A DNA stretch of 34,507 nt from a virus. A program made the position numbers and the translations under genes. Numbering within the stretch: the first letter of the stretch is position 1; every line of letters begins with the position of its first letter. The notes under the pieces are model-generated. The model had not been told where the DNA came from. It searched no databases and saw only the letters and a program-made list of their open reading frames with translations. Below are positions 1-7,680 of the stretch, in pieces. The stretch spans positions 1-34,507 of IMG/VR virus record IMGVR_UViG_3300046167_000281; one strand, 5' to 3'.

Positions 1-1436
1 AAAGCGGTCAAGATTCTAACAAAGTAGACAGTAAACAGTTTAACAAGTTCTTAGATGTAGTTACTGGCAGAATATACGAAACAGGAAGTTTTACTGGAGC
101 AAAGTGGGGTGCAATTACTCGTGCTATTGCTAGTATGGCAAAGCTAGGTGGAGCTGTAGTTAGTGCAGCAGCAGATTTGGCTCAGTATGGCGGAGAAATG
201 AGGTATCAAGGCAGATCCTTTTTTGGCGGCATGGGTGAAGCAATGGGATCTTTAGCCAAAATAAAGAATAAAAAAGATAGAAAAGATATTGCTCAAATGC
301 TAGGCATTATGTTTGACAATAGTATCTATGATGTATCAGGCAGATTTCAAGTTGGCGATAGTATGTCTAAAGGATGGACTAACGCTCAAAGAACATTCTT
401 TAAATACAACTTACTTTCTTGGTGGACAAACAATTTAAAAGAGAGTGCTATGCTTGGCATGGCTAATTACTTTGCTAAACAAAAGAATATAAAATTTGAT
501 GACTTAAATCCTGGGTTAAAGACTTTATTTAAACAGTATGATATTAATTCTACAAGATGGAACGTCATTAGAAATATTGCTATGGAAAAGGCTGATGATG
601 GTACAGAGTTTATAAACATTGCGCTACTAGATAAGATTACAGATAGCGAAGCCAAGCTAATATCTGGACTAGATAATCCAAGTCCAAGAGAATTAAGAAA
701 CATTAAAGATAGTTTTAAATCATCAGTATCTGGTATGTTATTAGATCGATCAACTTTTGCTGTGATTGAACCTGATGCTAGAGTTAAAGCAACATTAACA
801 AGAAGCACTATTGCTGGAACATGGGGCGGTGAGGCTATAAGATTTGTTGGTCAATTCAAAGCATTCCCAGCATCTATTATAATGAAAACTTTATCTAGGG
901 AAAAGTCTTTTTTTAAAGCTGGAAATAAAGTTCGAGGAATGACAGGCATGGCATCAATTATAGCAATGTCTACTTTAATGGGTTATGTATCTATGACTGC
1001 TAAAGATATATTAAAGGGGAGAGAGCCAAGAGTTCCTGATGATATGGAAACATTTAAGAATATATTTTATGCTTCTTTCTTGCAAGGTGGTGGATTAGGT
1101 ATATATGGCGATGTGTTGTTCCAAGAAACAAGATCAGGTGGCGACATTGCTGCTAGTTTATTAGGGCCTGTACCTTTAAGTGCATTTGATTATCTGCAAG
1201 CAATAAAGTATGCAGTTATTGATGGAGAGCCTAGTAAGGCAGGTAAGTTGGCGTACAGAAATACCATAGCTAATATACCATTCTTAAATGTATTTTATGC
1301 AAAGGCAGCGTTTGACTATTTAATTGGACATCAGATGATGGAGTTTATGAGTCCTGGTGTATTAAAAAGAGTTGAGAAAAGAATGGAGAAAGATTATAAC
1401 CAAGGGTTTATCTTTACAAAACCATCACAATTATAA
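1..1436 (+). CDS. Internal virion / DNA ejection protein (gp16-like), C-terminal part, 5' end at window end
   Basis: The frame is open from base 3 with no start here; it joins in frame to the gene open at the right end of the window (from 33352), with the single leftover base there plus the first two bases here forming one codon. The joined product is about 863 residues, of which 477 lie here. It follows genes in the order of T7 gp14, gp15 and gp16, the proteins that leave the virion and form the channel through which DNA enters the cell. Visible features are a Phe-rich stretch (RFVGQFKAFPASII) and a hydrophobic Met/Ala/Ser segment about two thirds along that could insert in a membrane. No enzyme motif was recognised. 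Function rests mainly on gene order and size. Confidence 0.75.
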   Translation, partial: SGQDSNKVDSKQFNKFLDVVTGRIYETGSFTGAKWGAITRAIASMAKLGGAVVSAAADLAQYGGEMRYQGRSFFGGMGEAMGSLAKIKNKKDRKDIAQMLGIMFDNSIYDVSGRFQVGDSMSKGWTNAQRTFFKYNLLSWWTNNLKESAMLGMANYFAKQKNIKFDDLNPGLKTLFKQYDINSTRWNVIRNIAMEKADDGTEFINIALLDKITDSEAKLISGLDNPSPRELRNIKDSFKSSVSGMLLDRSTFAVIEPDARVKATLTRSTIAGTWGGEAIRFVGQFKAFPASIIMKTLSREKSFFKAGNKVRGMTGMASIIAMSTLMGYVSMTAKDILKGREPRVPDDMETFKNIFYASFLQGGGLGIYGDVLFQETRSGGDIAASLLGPVPLSAFDYLQAIKYAVIDGEPSKAGKLAYRNTIANIPFLNVFYAKAAFDYLIGHQMMEFMSPGVLKRVEKRMEKDYNQGFIFTKPSQL

Positions 1437-1508
1437 TTAATATGAGAGATATCATTTAGTAGAATTTAATAAATATTATAGGTAAAATAAGGCAGAGGAT
1501 TACAAATT

Positions 1509-3170
1509 ATGGCAATTGACATTTCAGCAACAACAAGGCGTATCGTATATACTGGTTCAGCAGGCACTGGCCCGTATGCTTATGCGTTTAACATATTAGT
1601 AAATACTGATCTAGCCGTATACTTTAATGATACTGAACTAACACTAACTACTGATTATACAGTTGCTATTAGTGCTGATGGTACAGGTAGCGTAACTATT
1701 GTGGTGGGTACTAATGTTCCTACTACACCAGATGCTGATGACCGAATAACTATTGTTGGTGATAGAACCATACAAAGAACTACTGACTTTACGACAGGTG
1801 GCCCACTCTTTGCTGCATCACTGAATGATGAGTTAGACAGTCTTACCATCTTTACCCAACAAAACCTAGAACAATCCAATCGATCACTTCGTGCGCCAAA
1901 CACCGATCCTACTACAGTCAACATGGAGTTGCCTGACAATACAACACGAGCAAATAAAACACTAGCATTTGATGCTAATGGTGATCCTGTTATTGGTGAG
2001 CAGATTGGTGACTATCGTGGTGATTGGGCAGCAGGTACATCATATAACAAGCGTGACTTAGTAAAAGATACATCAACTGATAATATATTTATGGCTAACA
2101 CCGCTCATACATCGAGTGGTTCACAACCATTAACAACGAATACTGATGCAGCTAAATGGGATTTAATTGTAGATTCGGCTTCAGCTAGCGCAAGTGCAAC
2201 TGCTGCTGCGGCTAGTGCGACTGCTGCGGCATCGAGTGCTACAGCTGCGGCTGCAAGCGAAACTGCTGCTGAGACTGCTGAGACTAACGCTGAGACTGCT
2301 GAAACAAATGCTGAAACTGCTGAAACAAATGCGGCATCTTCAGCTACTTCTGCATCAACCTCTGCTAGCACAGCAACAACCAAAGCTTCTGAAGCATCAA
2401 CAAGTGCTACGAATGCAGCTAGTTCTGCATCTGCTGCGAGTACATCAGCAACAAACGCTGCAACTAGCGAAACAAATGCAGCAACTTCTGCATCAACTGC
2501 GACAACGAAAGCAAGTGAGGCAAGTGCATCAGCATCAACTGCTACGACTAAAGCAAGTGAAGCTGCAACTTCCGCAACTAATTCTGCAACTTCAGCTACA
2601 GCCTCTGCTACATCAGCTACTGCATCTGCTAGTTCAGCGACTGCATCTGCCGCAAGTGCTGCATCTTCAGCAGCTAGTTTTGATAGTTTTGATGATCGAT
2701 ATCTTGGTGCTAAATCTTCCGATCCTACAACAGACAATGATGGAGATGCTTTAATTACAGGCGCATTATATTTTAACAGTACATCCAATGACATGCGAGT
2801 ATATAATGGTAGTGCTTGGGAAGATGTTGCTGTAGATGACACAACAGTTGTACTAAAAACTTCTAATACAGGATCAGCAGAACTACCGAACGGAACAACA
2901 GCGCAAAGAGATGGTAGTCCAAACAATGGTTATTTAAGATACAACACAACACTTAACTCTTTTGAAGGCTATACATCAGCTGGATGGGGATCAGTAGGTG
3001 GTGGAGCAACAGGAGCTGGTGGTGATGCAGTATTTCAAGAAAATGAAACTAATGTAACAACTAGCTATACATTAACAACAGGGAAAAATGCTATGAGTGT
3101 AGGGCCGATTACAATTGATAGTGGAGCTACAGTAACTGTTCCTTCTGGACAACGATGGGTGGTATTATAA
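1509..3170 (+). CDS. Tail fibre protein with T7-type N-terminal domain
   Basis: A 553-residue fibre. Residues 1 to about 135 match the T7 tail-fibre N-terminal family, which attaches the fibre to the tail: it opens with a VYTGSAGTGPYAYAFNILV-type strand and includes ITIVGDRTIQRTTDF and a LNDELDSLTIFTQQ helix. Residues 223-390 are almost only Ala, Ser, Thr, Glu and Asn, a probable triple coiled-coil shaft. The last 160 residues contain a short strand-rich module (GALYFNSTSNDMRVYNGSAW) typical of phage fibres. The ATG at 1509 follows a weak purine-rich site. It is the first of several adjacent fibre-like genes and probably the anchor for the others. Confidence 0.9.
   Translation: MAIDISATTRRIVYTGSAGTGPYAYAFNILVNTDLAVYFNDTELTLTTDYTVAISADGTGSVTIVVGTNVPTTPDADDRITIVGDRTIQRTTDFTTGGPLFAASLNDELDSLTIFTQQNLEQSNRSLRAPNTDPTTVNMELPDNTTRANKTLAFDANGDPVIGEQIGDYRGDWAAGTSYNKRDLVKDTSTDNIFMANTAHTSSGSQPLTTNTDAAKWDLIVDSASASASATAAAASATAAASSATAAAASETAAETAETNAETAETNAETAETNAASSATSASTSASTATTKASEASTSATNAASSASAASTSATNAATSETNAATSASTATTKASEASASASTATTKASEAATSATNSATSATASATSATASASSATASAASAASSAASFDSFDDRYLGAKSSDPTTDNDGDALITGALYFNSTSNDMRVYNGSAWEDVAVDDTTVVLKTSNTGSAELPNGTTAQRDGSPNNGYLRYNTTLNSFEGYTSAGWGSVGGGATGAGGDAVFQENETNVTTSYTLTTGKNAMSVGPITIDSGATVTVPSGQRWVVL
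2175..2678 (+). repeat. Low-complexity Ala/Ser/Thr shaft repeat inside the tail fibre gene
   Basis: The codons for residues 223-390 repeat short units: ETAETNA occurs in tandem, and TTKASEA with SATNAA-like words recur. The DNA carries imperfect GCT/GCA/ACT-rich tandem repeats. Such tracts form trimeric fibre shafts and can change length by slippage or recombination. The repeat also creates long open frames in other readings that are not genes. Confidence 0.85.
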
Positions 3171-3171
3171 T

Positions 3172-4134
3172 ATGGCTACAATAATTAATGCAGATACAAG
3201 TAACGGATTAAAATTAACCTCTGATACAAGTGGTGAAATAAAACTACAAAGTGCTGGTGCAGATATTGTATCTGTTACTGCTAATGGTATGGCAGTAGAT
3301 ACTAATACATTGTATGTAGATGCTACTAATAATAAAATAGGTATTGGTACGAGTAGTCCTGCTACACCTTTAGAAGTTGTAGGAGCTGTAAATTCAACTT
3401 ACTTTACTGGAGGTAGTGATACTATCTCTGGTAGACAATTAACTTTATCTTGTGAATCACAGGGTGGGAATGACAATGCTACACACAGATTAACAGTACC
3501 TTCAGGTTATGGTGATTTTGCTACAAGTGTAGCTGGTGCAGAACGTATGCGTATCAACTCTAGTGGTAATGTGTTAATAAATGCAACATCTTCTGTAGGA
3601 ACAGGCAAGTTCCAATCTGCAAATAATTCTGGATATTGTTCAACAATGTATTCAATTGGTAATAATGCAGAGTATATTCAATTTTGGAATGGTTCAGAAG
3701 TAGGTTCAATTAGACGTAATGGTGGAACTGCTGTTTCTTATAACACTTCATCCGACTATCGCTTAAAAGAAAATGTATCCCCTATGTCTAATAGCATAGA
3801 TAGACTAAAACAACTTAAACCTAGCACATGGTCATGGGTACAAGATGGTTCTCATGGTGAAGGTTTCCTAGCACACGAAGCACAAGAAGTTGTACCAGAA
3901 TCAGTACATGGAACTAAAGATGCTATGCGTACAGAGGAGTATGAAGTAACTCCAGCAGTATTAGATGATGATGGTAATGTAGTTACTGAAGCAGTCATGG
4001 GAACTAAAGAAGTCCCTGACTATCAAGGCATAGACCAATCTAAACTTGTACCATTATTAACAGCAGCACTACAAGAAGCTATTACAAAAATAGAAGATTT
4101 AGAAACTAGAATACAAGCATTGGAGAACGCATAA
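3172..4134 (+). CDS. Tail fibre/spike protein with C-terminal S74 intramolecular chaperone
   Basis: A 320-residue protein starting one base after the previous stop. The N-terminal half has fibre-type beta repeats (DTSGEIKLQSAGADIVSV, GIGTSSPATPLEVVG). Residues 193-320 match the peptidase S74 chaperone family: SSDYRLKENVSPM with Ser194 and Lys199, then FLAHEAQEVVPESV, and a final coiled coil (LQEAITKIEDLETRIQALE). In this family the domain helps the fibre trimerise and then cuts itself off before the serine; the predicted cut here is between Ser193 and Ser194. Unlike endosialidases, where shaft and chaperone share one long chain, this chain is short. Confidence 0.88.
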   Translation: MATIINADTSNGLKLTSDTSGEIKLQSAGADIVSVTANGMAVDTNTLYVDATNNKIGIGTSSPATPLEVVGAVNSTYFTGGSDTISGRQLTLSCESQGGNDNATHRLTVPSGYGDFATSVAGAERMRINSSGNVLINATSSVGTGKFQSANNSGYCSTMYSIGNNAEYIQFWNGSEVGSIRRNGGTAVSYNTSSDYRLKENVSPMSNSIDRLKQLKPSTWSWVQDGSHGEGFLAHEAQEVVPESVHGTKDAMRTEEYEVTPAVLDDDGNVVTEAVMGTKEVPDYQGIDQSKLVPLLTAALQEAITKIEDLETRIQALENA

Positions 4135-4703
4135 TGGCTGATATAGTATTAACAGGAGATACCTCTGGCTCTATCACAGTTGCAGCACCAGCAGTCGCTG
4201 GGACTAATACACTTACACTACCTGCTGAAACAGGAACTATTGTAACCTCAACATCTGCTGCGACTAACACACCAGCATTTTCGGTTAAATTAAGTGATAT
4301 TCAAAGTATATCTGAAACAACAGCAACAAAAATTCAGTTTGATTCTAAAGACCTTGATACTGATAATGCTTTTAACACATCTACTTATGAGTTTACTGTT
4401 CCTACAGGAAAAGCAGGAGCATACTCTTTTAATCTTAATTGTAGATTAGTTGCAGATACAAACACTACTGTGGCTAGAGCTTTACTATACATATATAAAA
4501 ATGGTGCTGCAATTAAAAGAGCATATAATTATTTTAGTACAAATTATATTAGGGCAAATTCTTTAGAACTGTCGGCAATATTAAATTTAGCAGAGGGTGA
4601 TGAAATATGTGGTTATGCTTATATAGATACAACTGATAATGCTGGTGCAGATTTAAACAGTCTTACATATACATATTTTGATGGACACAAATTAATAACA
4701 TAG
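4134..4703 (+). CDS. Tail fibre-associated protein, possible C1q/TNF-like C-terminal domain
   Basis: A 189-residue protein; its ATG shares one base with the previous stop, so translation is probably coupled. The first 40 residues (MADIVLTGDTSGSITVAAPA, then AGTNTLTLPAETGT) are a repeat common at the start of phage fibre proteins and echo the start of the preceding gene. The rest is beta-rich, with AFSVKLSDIQSI followed by FNTSTYEFTVPTGKAGAYSF, the pattern of C1q/TNF-like jelly rolls that form trimeric receptor-binding heads. The C1q assignment is by eye and tentative; a fibre role is well supported by position. Confidence 0.7.
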   Translation: MADIVLTGDTSGSITVAAPAVAGTNTLTLPAETGTIVTSTSAATNTPAFSVKLSDIQSISETTATKIQFDSKDLDTDNAFNTSTYEFTVPTGKAGAYSFNLNCRLVADTNTTVARALLYIYKNGAAIKRAYNYFSTNYIRANSLELSAILNLAEGDEICGYAYIDTTDNAGADLNSLTYTYFDGHKLIT

Positions 4704-4712
4704 GTAAAAACA

Positions 4713-4877
4713 ATGAGTCTTTATAAAAAAATAAAAGCACTATATCCAGATTTAACAGATGATGATTTTGCAAATGAAGTTATTGTATTGCAAAACGATA
4801 GTGATGGTAAAGGCGACTACATAGCAAAATGGGAACACCCAACACTAGCTAAACCAACAGACGAGGAATTATCATGA
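4713..4877 (+). CDS. Small hypothetical protein between fibre genes
   Basis: A 54-residue acidic protein (MSLYKKIKALYPDLTDDDFA at the start). Its stop overlaps the ATG of the next fibre gene by four bases (ATGA). The pattern of a short protein with a YPDLTDDDF segment and a KWEHP segment is often seen beside phage fibre genes, where such proteins are guessed to be assembly helpers. No domain is recognised. Coding is supported by the tight overlap and the absence of any other use of the interval. Confidence 0.7.
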   Translation: MSLYKKIKALYPDLTDDDFANEVIVLQNDSDGKGDYIAKWEHPTLAKPTDEELS

Positions 4878-5971
4878 GCGTAGCGATCAACGGAACTAAT
4901 GGTATTACATATAATGATGGCTCATTACAAGCCTCTGCTCCTGTAGGTAGAAACCTTATCATCAATGGTGATATGAGGATAGACCAAAGAAATTCTGGGT
5001 CTGCTTTTACAACAACTGCTGATAACCAAATTGGATTGGATAGATGGGTAGGAAGAACTTTTAGTGGAGCTGGTGCATTTTCAATGCAACAAGTAGCAGA
5101 TGCACCTGAAGGATTTGAATACTCAAATAAAATTACTGTTACAACAGCTGCCACTTCAGGAGTTGGTGGTTATGGAATAGAGCAAAGAATTGAAGGTCAA
5201 AATTTAACAATGTTAGGGTATGGCACTTCTGCTGCAAAAATTCTTACAGTATCATTTTGGATAAAAGCTAGTGTAGTTGGAACATACTCTGTTTCCCTTC
5301 GTACTTCAACAGGTGGTGTTTCAGGAATATCAACTTGCAAAAATACATTTACAATTAGTGTAGCAAATACTTGGCAAAAAGTTACTAATACTTTTCCAGC
5401 AAACACTGCATACGACACTCTATATAATAACACTACAGGTATATTTTTTGATATTAACTTTGGAGCTCAAACATCTAAAGCTACAAGTACCCTAAACACA
5501 TGGGAGCTTGGTAACTATCTTTACGCTACAGGGCAAACTGATGTAATGCAAACATTAGGTGCTACAATTAATATTACTGGAGTGCAACTAGAAGTAGGCA
5601 CAACTGCAACACCATTTGAAAACTTACAATACGAACAGCAGTTAGCATTGTGTCAAAGGTATTATACTAATATAACAGGTGCATCTACATCTATAGCAAA
5701 TTGTGCAGCTTGGTCAGCTACTACTATGTTTGGAATATATAATTATCCTACCACTATGAGAGCAGCTCCGACTATGACTTATTCTGCTTTAGCAGACTTT
5801 GATTGCTTTATGACTAATGGAGCTAGAACCCCAACTCAATTTTTATCAGAATATGGTGATGAAAATGGAACAAGATTAAAAATGTTAATTTCAGGCGGTG
5901 TTCTAGGTCAAGCAGGATGGTTTGCTACTGACCCTAGTGGTGGTACATTAGAATTTAGTGCAGAGCTTTAA
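4874..5971 (+). CDS. Tail fibre protein with carbohydrate-binding-like jelly roll
   Basis: A 365-residue protein. The N-terminus (MSVAINGTNGITYNDGSLQA) is a common attachment repeat in fibre proteins of marine phages. From about residue 26, GRNLIINGDMRIDQRNSG opens a module widely found in phage fibres, with IGLDRWVG, SFWIKASVVGTYSVSL and ITGVQLEVGTTATPFE, which looks like a carbohydrate-binding beta sandwich, followed by YEQQLALCQRYY. This is the best candidate for the receptor-contacting part. Its start overlaps the small gene before it (ATGA). Confidence 0.82.
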   Translation: MSVAINGTNGITYNDGSLQASAPVGRNLIINGDMRIDQRNSGSAFTTTADNQIGLDRWVGRTFSGAGAFSMQQVADAPEGFEYSNKITVTTAATSGVGGYGIEQRIEGQNLTMLGYGTSAAKILTVSFWIKASVVGTYSVSLRTSTGGVSGISTCKNTFTISVANTWQKVTNTFPANTAYDTLYNNTTGIFFDINFGAQTSKATSTLNTWELGNYLYATGQTDVMQTLGATINITGVQLEVGTTATPFENLQYEQQLALCQRYYTNITGASTSIANCAAWSATTMFGIYNYPTTMRAAPTMTYSALADFDCFMTNGARTPTQFLSEYGDENGTRLKMLISGGVLGQAGWFATDPSGGTLEFSAEL

Positions 5972-5980
5972 GGAAAAATT

Positions 5981-6139
5981 ATGAATTATAAAATAAATAA
6001 AGATGAAATTACAAATAAAATAACTTGTATTATTAGGTTAATAGATGGTTCAAGTATTCCATTTGACCCAGCCAACAAGGATTACCAAGAGTATCTAGAA
6101 TGGGTAGCAGAAGGAACACCAGAAGCAGATGAAGCCTAG
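5981..6139 (+). CDS. Small hypothetical protein, fibre-proximal
   Basis: A 52-residue protein with an AGGA site upstream of its ATG. The second half, FDPANKDYQEYLEWVAEGTP, is a motif seen in many very short phage proteins next to fibre genes and resembles the end of some tail-assembly chaperones. Its last codons overlap the start of the next gene by 11 bases. Function unknown; the motif makes it very probably real. Confidence 0.7.
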   Translation: MNYKINKDEITNKITCIIRLIDGSSIPFDPANKDYQEYLEWVAEGTPEADEA

Positions 6140-6296
6140 TCCAGAACAAACTAAACAAGCGATTAAAGAAGGCTTGCAAGAGTGGCTTAATGATAAGTTT
6201 TCTGAGTTTGGAAAGTTCTCTCTTCGTGGCATATTTGCTTTGATGTTAGTTGCATTAGTTTACTTGTGGGCAACATCACAAGGTTGGAAAATATGA
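6129..6296 (+). CDS. Small single-pass membrane protein, lysis region
   Basis: A 55-residue protein: an amphipathic charged N-terminal half (EQTKQAIKEGLQEWLNDKF) and then one hydrophobic helix (GIFALMLVALVYLWATS) at residues 33-49. It overlaps both neighbours, by 11 bases upstream and by four (ATGA) downstream. It sits just before holin and endolysin genes, so an accessory lysis role (pinholin, antiholin or spanin-like) is possible, but no family was recognised. Confidence 0.65.
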   Translation: MKPSPEQTKQAIKEGLQEWLNDKFSEFGKFSLRGIFALMLVALVYLWATSQGWKI

Positions 6297-6364
6297 CAGA
6301 AGAAACTCTTGTTGCATTCTTTGGACTCATAGTATTATTTACATACTGCTATGCGTTGGTTTAA
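6293..6364 (+). CDS. Tiny predicted membrane peptide
   Basis: A 23-residue frame, MTEETLVAFFGLIVLFTYCY followed by three residues. Nearly all of it after residue 5 is one hydrophobic helix. Its ATG overlaps the previous stop (ATGA) and it overlaps the next frame by 14 bases. The overlap chain and composition favour a real gene, but at this size chance cannot be excluded. Confidence 0.45.
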   Translation: MTEETLVAFFGLIVLFTYCYALV

Positions 6365-6467
6365 ATTTTTTCTAACAAAACCTGTAACTGTTACCATAGC
6401 TTTATTGGCAGCACTCCCTGTTACTCCTGTGATTCTATGCCTGCTGTATGGATGGACTGAGGTATGA
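6351..6467 (+). CDS. Small membrane protein, lysis region
   Basis: A 38-residue protein: short basic start (MRWFKFFLTKP), then a hydrophobic helix (VTVTIALLAALPVTPVILCL) and a brief tail. Its stop overlaps the next ATG by four bases (ATGA). A positively charged start before one helix predicts the N-terminus in the cytoplasm. It belongs to the run of overlapping small membrane genes in front of the holin and is a candidate accessory lysis factor. Family unknown. Confidence 0.55.
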   Translation: MRWFKFFLTKPVTVTIALLAALPVTPVILCLLYGWTEV

Positions 6468-6811
6468 ATAATTTAAGTATATTATTAAAAAGATTATCAG
6501 AGTCTACAACTTCTTGCTTGGTAATGATGACACAAGGTAATCTACTAGCTATTACTTTAGGTCATTGGAGTAAAGCTCTACAGGTTGGTCTTATTGCATC
6601 CGTAGCAACTTTAGCTGTTGTTATTTATGGCAACAAAGATTGGTCAGATAATAAGTTTGCTATGGCAGGAGTCATAGGATTCTTTACGGCTGTTGCTGAT
6701 TTATTTACTCACCCAACACACTTTGGTGGGGCATCTACAGAAGCAATATGCACAGGCATAGGTGCTGGATTGTTGTGTCTTGCTATGTCAAATGTATGGA
6801 GTAAAAAATAA
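6464..6811 (+). CDS. Putative holin-like multi-pass membrane protein
   Basis: A 115-residue protein with about three hydrophobic segments (VGLIASVATLAVVIYG at residues 46-61, then FAMAGVIGFFTAVADLF, then ICTGIGAGLLCLAM) and a basic tail. The first 45 residues include SESTTSCLVMMTQGNLLAITLGHW, a pattern I know from uncharacterised membrane proteins of marine phages placed beside holins. It shares one base with the next gene, a 3TM holin. It could be a second holin or an antiholin; size and topology fit, but no functional motif is seen. Confidence 0.7.
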   Translation: MNNLSILLKRLSESTTSCLVMMTQGNLLAITLGHWSKALQVGLIASVATLAVVIYGNKDWSDNKFAMAGVIGFFTAVADLFTHPTHFGGASTEAICTGIGAGLLCLAMSNVWSKK

Positions 6812-7203
6812 TGATACAAGCACTATTACCACTGATCGGGAATGTAATTGATAGAGTCGTTCCTGATAAGAACGCTAACGCAAAAGCCAAGAGAGAGATA
6901 GAGAAGTCTCTTACTGACAACGCTAACAAACTTTTACTAGCACAAACAGAAACCAACAAGATAGAAGCAGCTCATCAGAATTTATTTGTTGCTGGATGGC
7001 GACCTGCTATTGGATGGTCATGTGCATTAGGAGTTTTTTGGTTATTCATTGGTCATCCTTTAGCCACATGGATCGATCATTTAGATGGATCATTTCAGAC
7101 ACTCCCCTCTATAGATTCAGAGATACTACTTGAGCTTGTATTTGCAATGCTTGGGATTGCGGGATTAAGAACTTTTGAAAAGCTGAAAGGCCTAACCAAG
7201 TAG
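6811..7203 (+). CDS. Holin, 3TM family (gene-transfer-agent holin type)
   Basis: A 130-residue protein. An amphipathic N-terminal half (IGNVIDRVVPDKNANAKAKR, then long Glu/Lys/Gln helices) leads to the motif LFVAGWRPAIGWSCALGVFW at about residues 58-77, the hallmark of the phage/GTA 3TM holin family, and a second hydrophobic segment ILLELVFAMLGIAGLR. Holins open the inner membrane so the endolysin reaches the wall. It lies directly before the endolysin-type peptidase and shares its last base with that gene's GTG start. Confidence 0.88.
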   Translation: MIQALLPLIGNVIDRVVPDKNANAKAKREIEKSLTDNANKLLLAQTETNKIEAAHQNLFVAGWRPAIGWSCALGVFWLFIGHPLATWIDHLDGSFQTLPSIDSEILLELVFAMLGIAGLRTFEKLKGLTK

Positions 7204-7640
7204 TGCAACTCAGTCCTCACTTTACCTTAGCCGAGCTAAGTCACTCCAATACAGCTACAAGATTAGATATAGACAACACTCCCTTGGCAGAAGAGATTGC
7301 TAACCTAGAAATTTTAGCAGAAGGATTAGAGCAAGTCCGAACTAAACTAGATAGTAGGCCTATACTAATATCATCAGGATTTAGATGCCTAGAATTAAAT
7401 CGTGCGTTAAAATCTAAAGACACTAGTTATCACACATTGGGTTTAGCAGCAGACTTTACTTGTCCTAGCTTCGGTAATGTTCAGGAGATAATGAGAACAT
7501 TAGCTGATAGCTCAATACAGTTTGATCAACTCATCCTGGAGTTTGGAAGATGGATTCATATTGCTTTTCCAAAACAGGGAGAGAAACCTCGTAGACAAAT
7601 GATGAGAATAAATAAGAGTGGAGTGTTACTGTACGAGTAA
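7203..7640 (+). CDS. Endolysin: M15 family zinc peptidase (D-Ala-D-Ala type)
   Basis: A 145-residue protein starting at GTG within TAGTG, one base inside the holin stop. It matches the M15A peptidase family: LSPHFTLAELSHSNTATRLD at the start, ISSGFRCLELNRAL, then SYHTLGLAADF giving zinc ligands His77 and Asp84, catalytic Glu113 in LILEFGRW and third ligand His119. These enzymes cut peptide cross-links in peptidoglycan. There is no signal peptide, which fits holin-dependent release. All expected catalytic residues are present. Confidence 0.9.
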   Translation: MQLSPHFTLAELSHSNTATRLDIDNTPLAEEIANLEILAEGLEQVRTKLDSRPILISSGFRCLELNRALKSKDTSYHTLGLAADFTCPSFGNVQEIMRTLADSSIQFDQLILEFGRWIHIAFPKQGEKPRRQMMRINKSGVLLYE

Positions 7641-7662
7641 AACCTTGATGAATCAACAACAT

Positions 7663-7680
7663 ATGTTATCCTTATAACAT
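7663..7680 (+). promoter_or_regulatory. Hairpin covering a start codon
   Basis: ATGTTAT at 7663-7669 and ATAACAT at 7674-7680 are exact inverted repeats around a four-base loop (CCTT). The second arm contains the first two bases of the next gene's ATG. No Shine-Dalgarno sequence is visible before that ATG. In RNA the hairpin would mask the start; as DNA it could be an operator. A shorter inverted repeat (TTGAT/ATCAA, 7645-7656) lies just upstream. Confidence 0.45.

Noticed and set aside
1446-1460. 15-base exact match GAGATATCATTTAGT, also at 20444-20458, as possible att or recombination site
   Set aside because: One such match is expected by chance in an AT-rich genome this size; one copy is inside a gene and there is no integrase.
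2194-2754. Plus-strand open frame rich in Leu and Gln inside the fibre gene
   Set aside because: Shifted reading of the same repeat; composition is only Leu, Gln, Arg and His and lies wholly within a well-supported gene.
2105-2926. Long minus-strand open frame opposite the fibre shaft
   Set aside because: Its Ala/Val/Asp-only protein is a mirror of the low-complexity fibre repeat; no start context and no neighbours on that strand.
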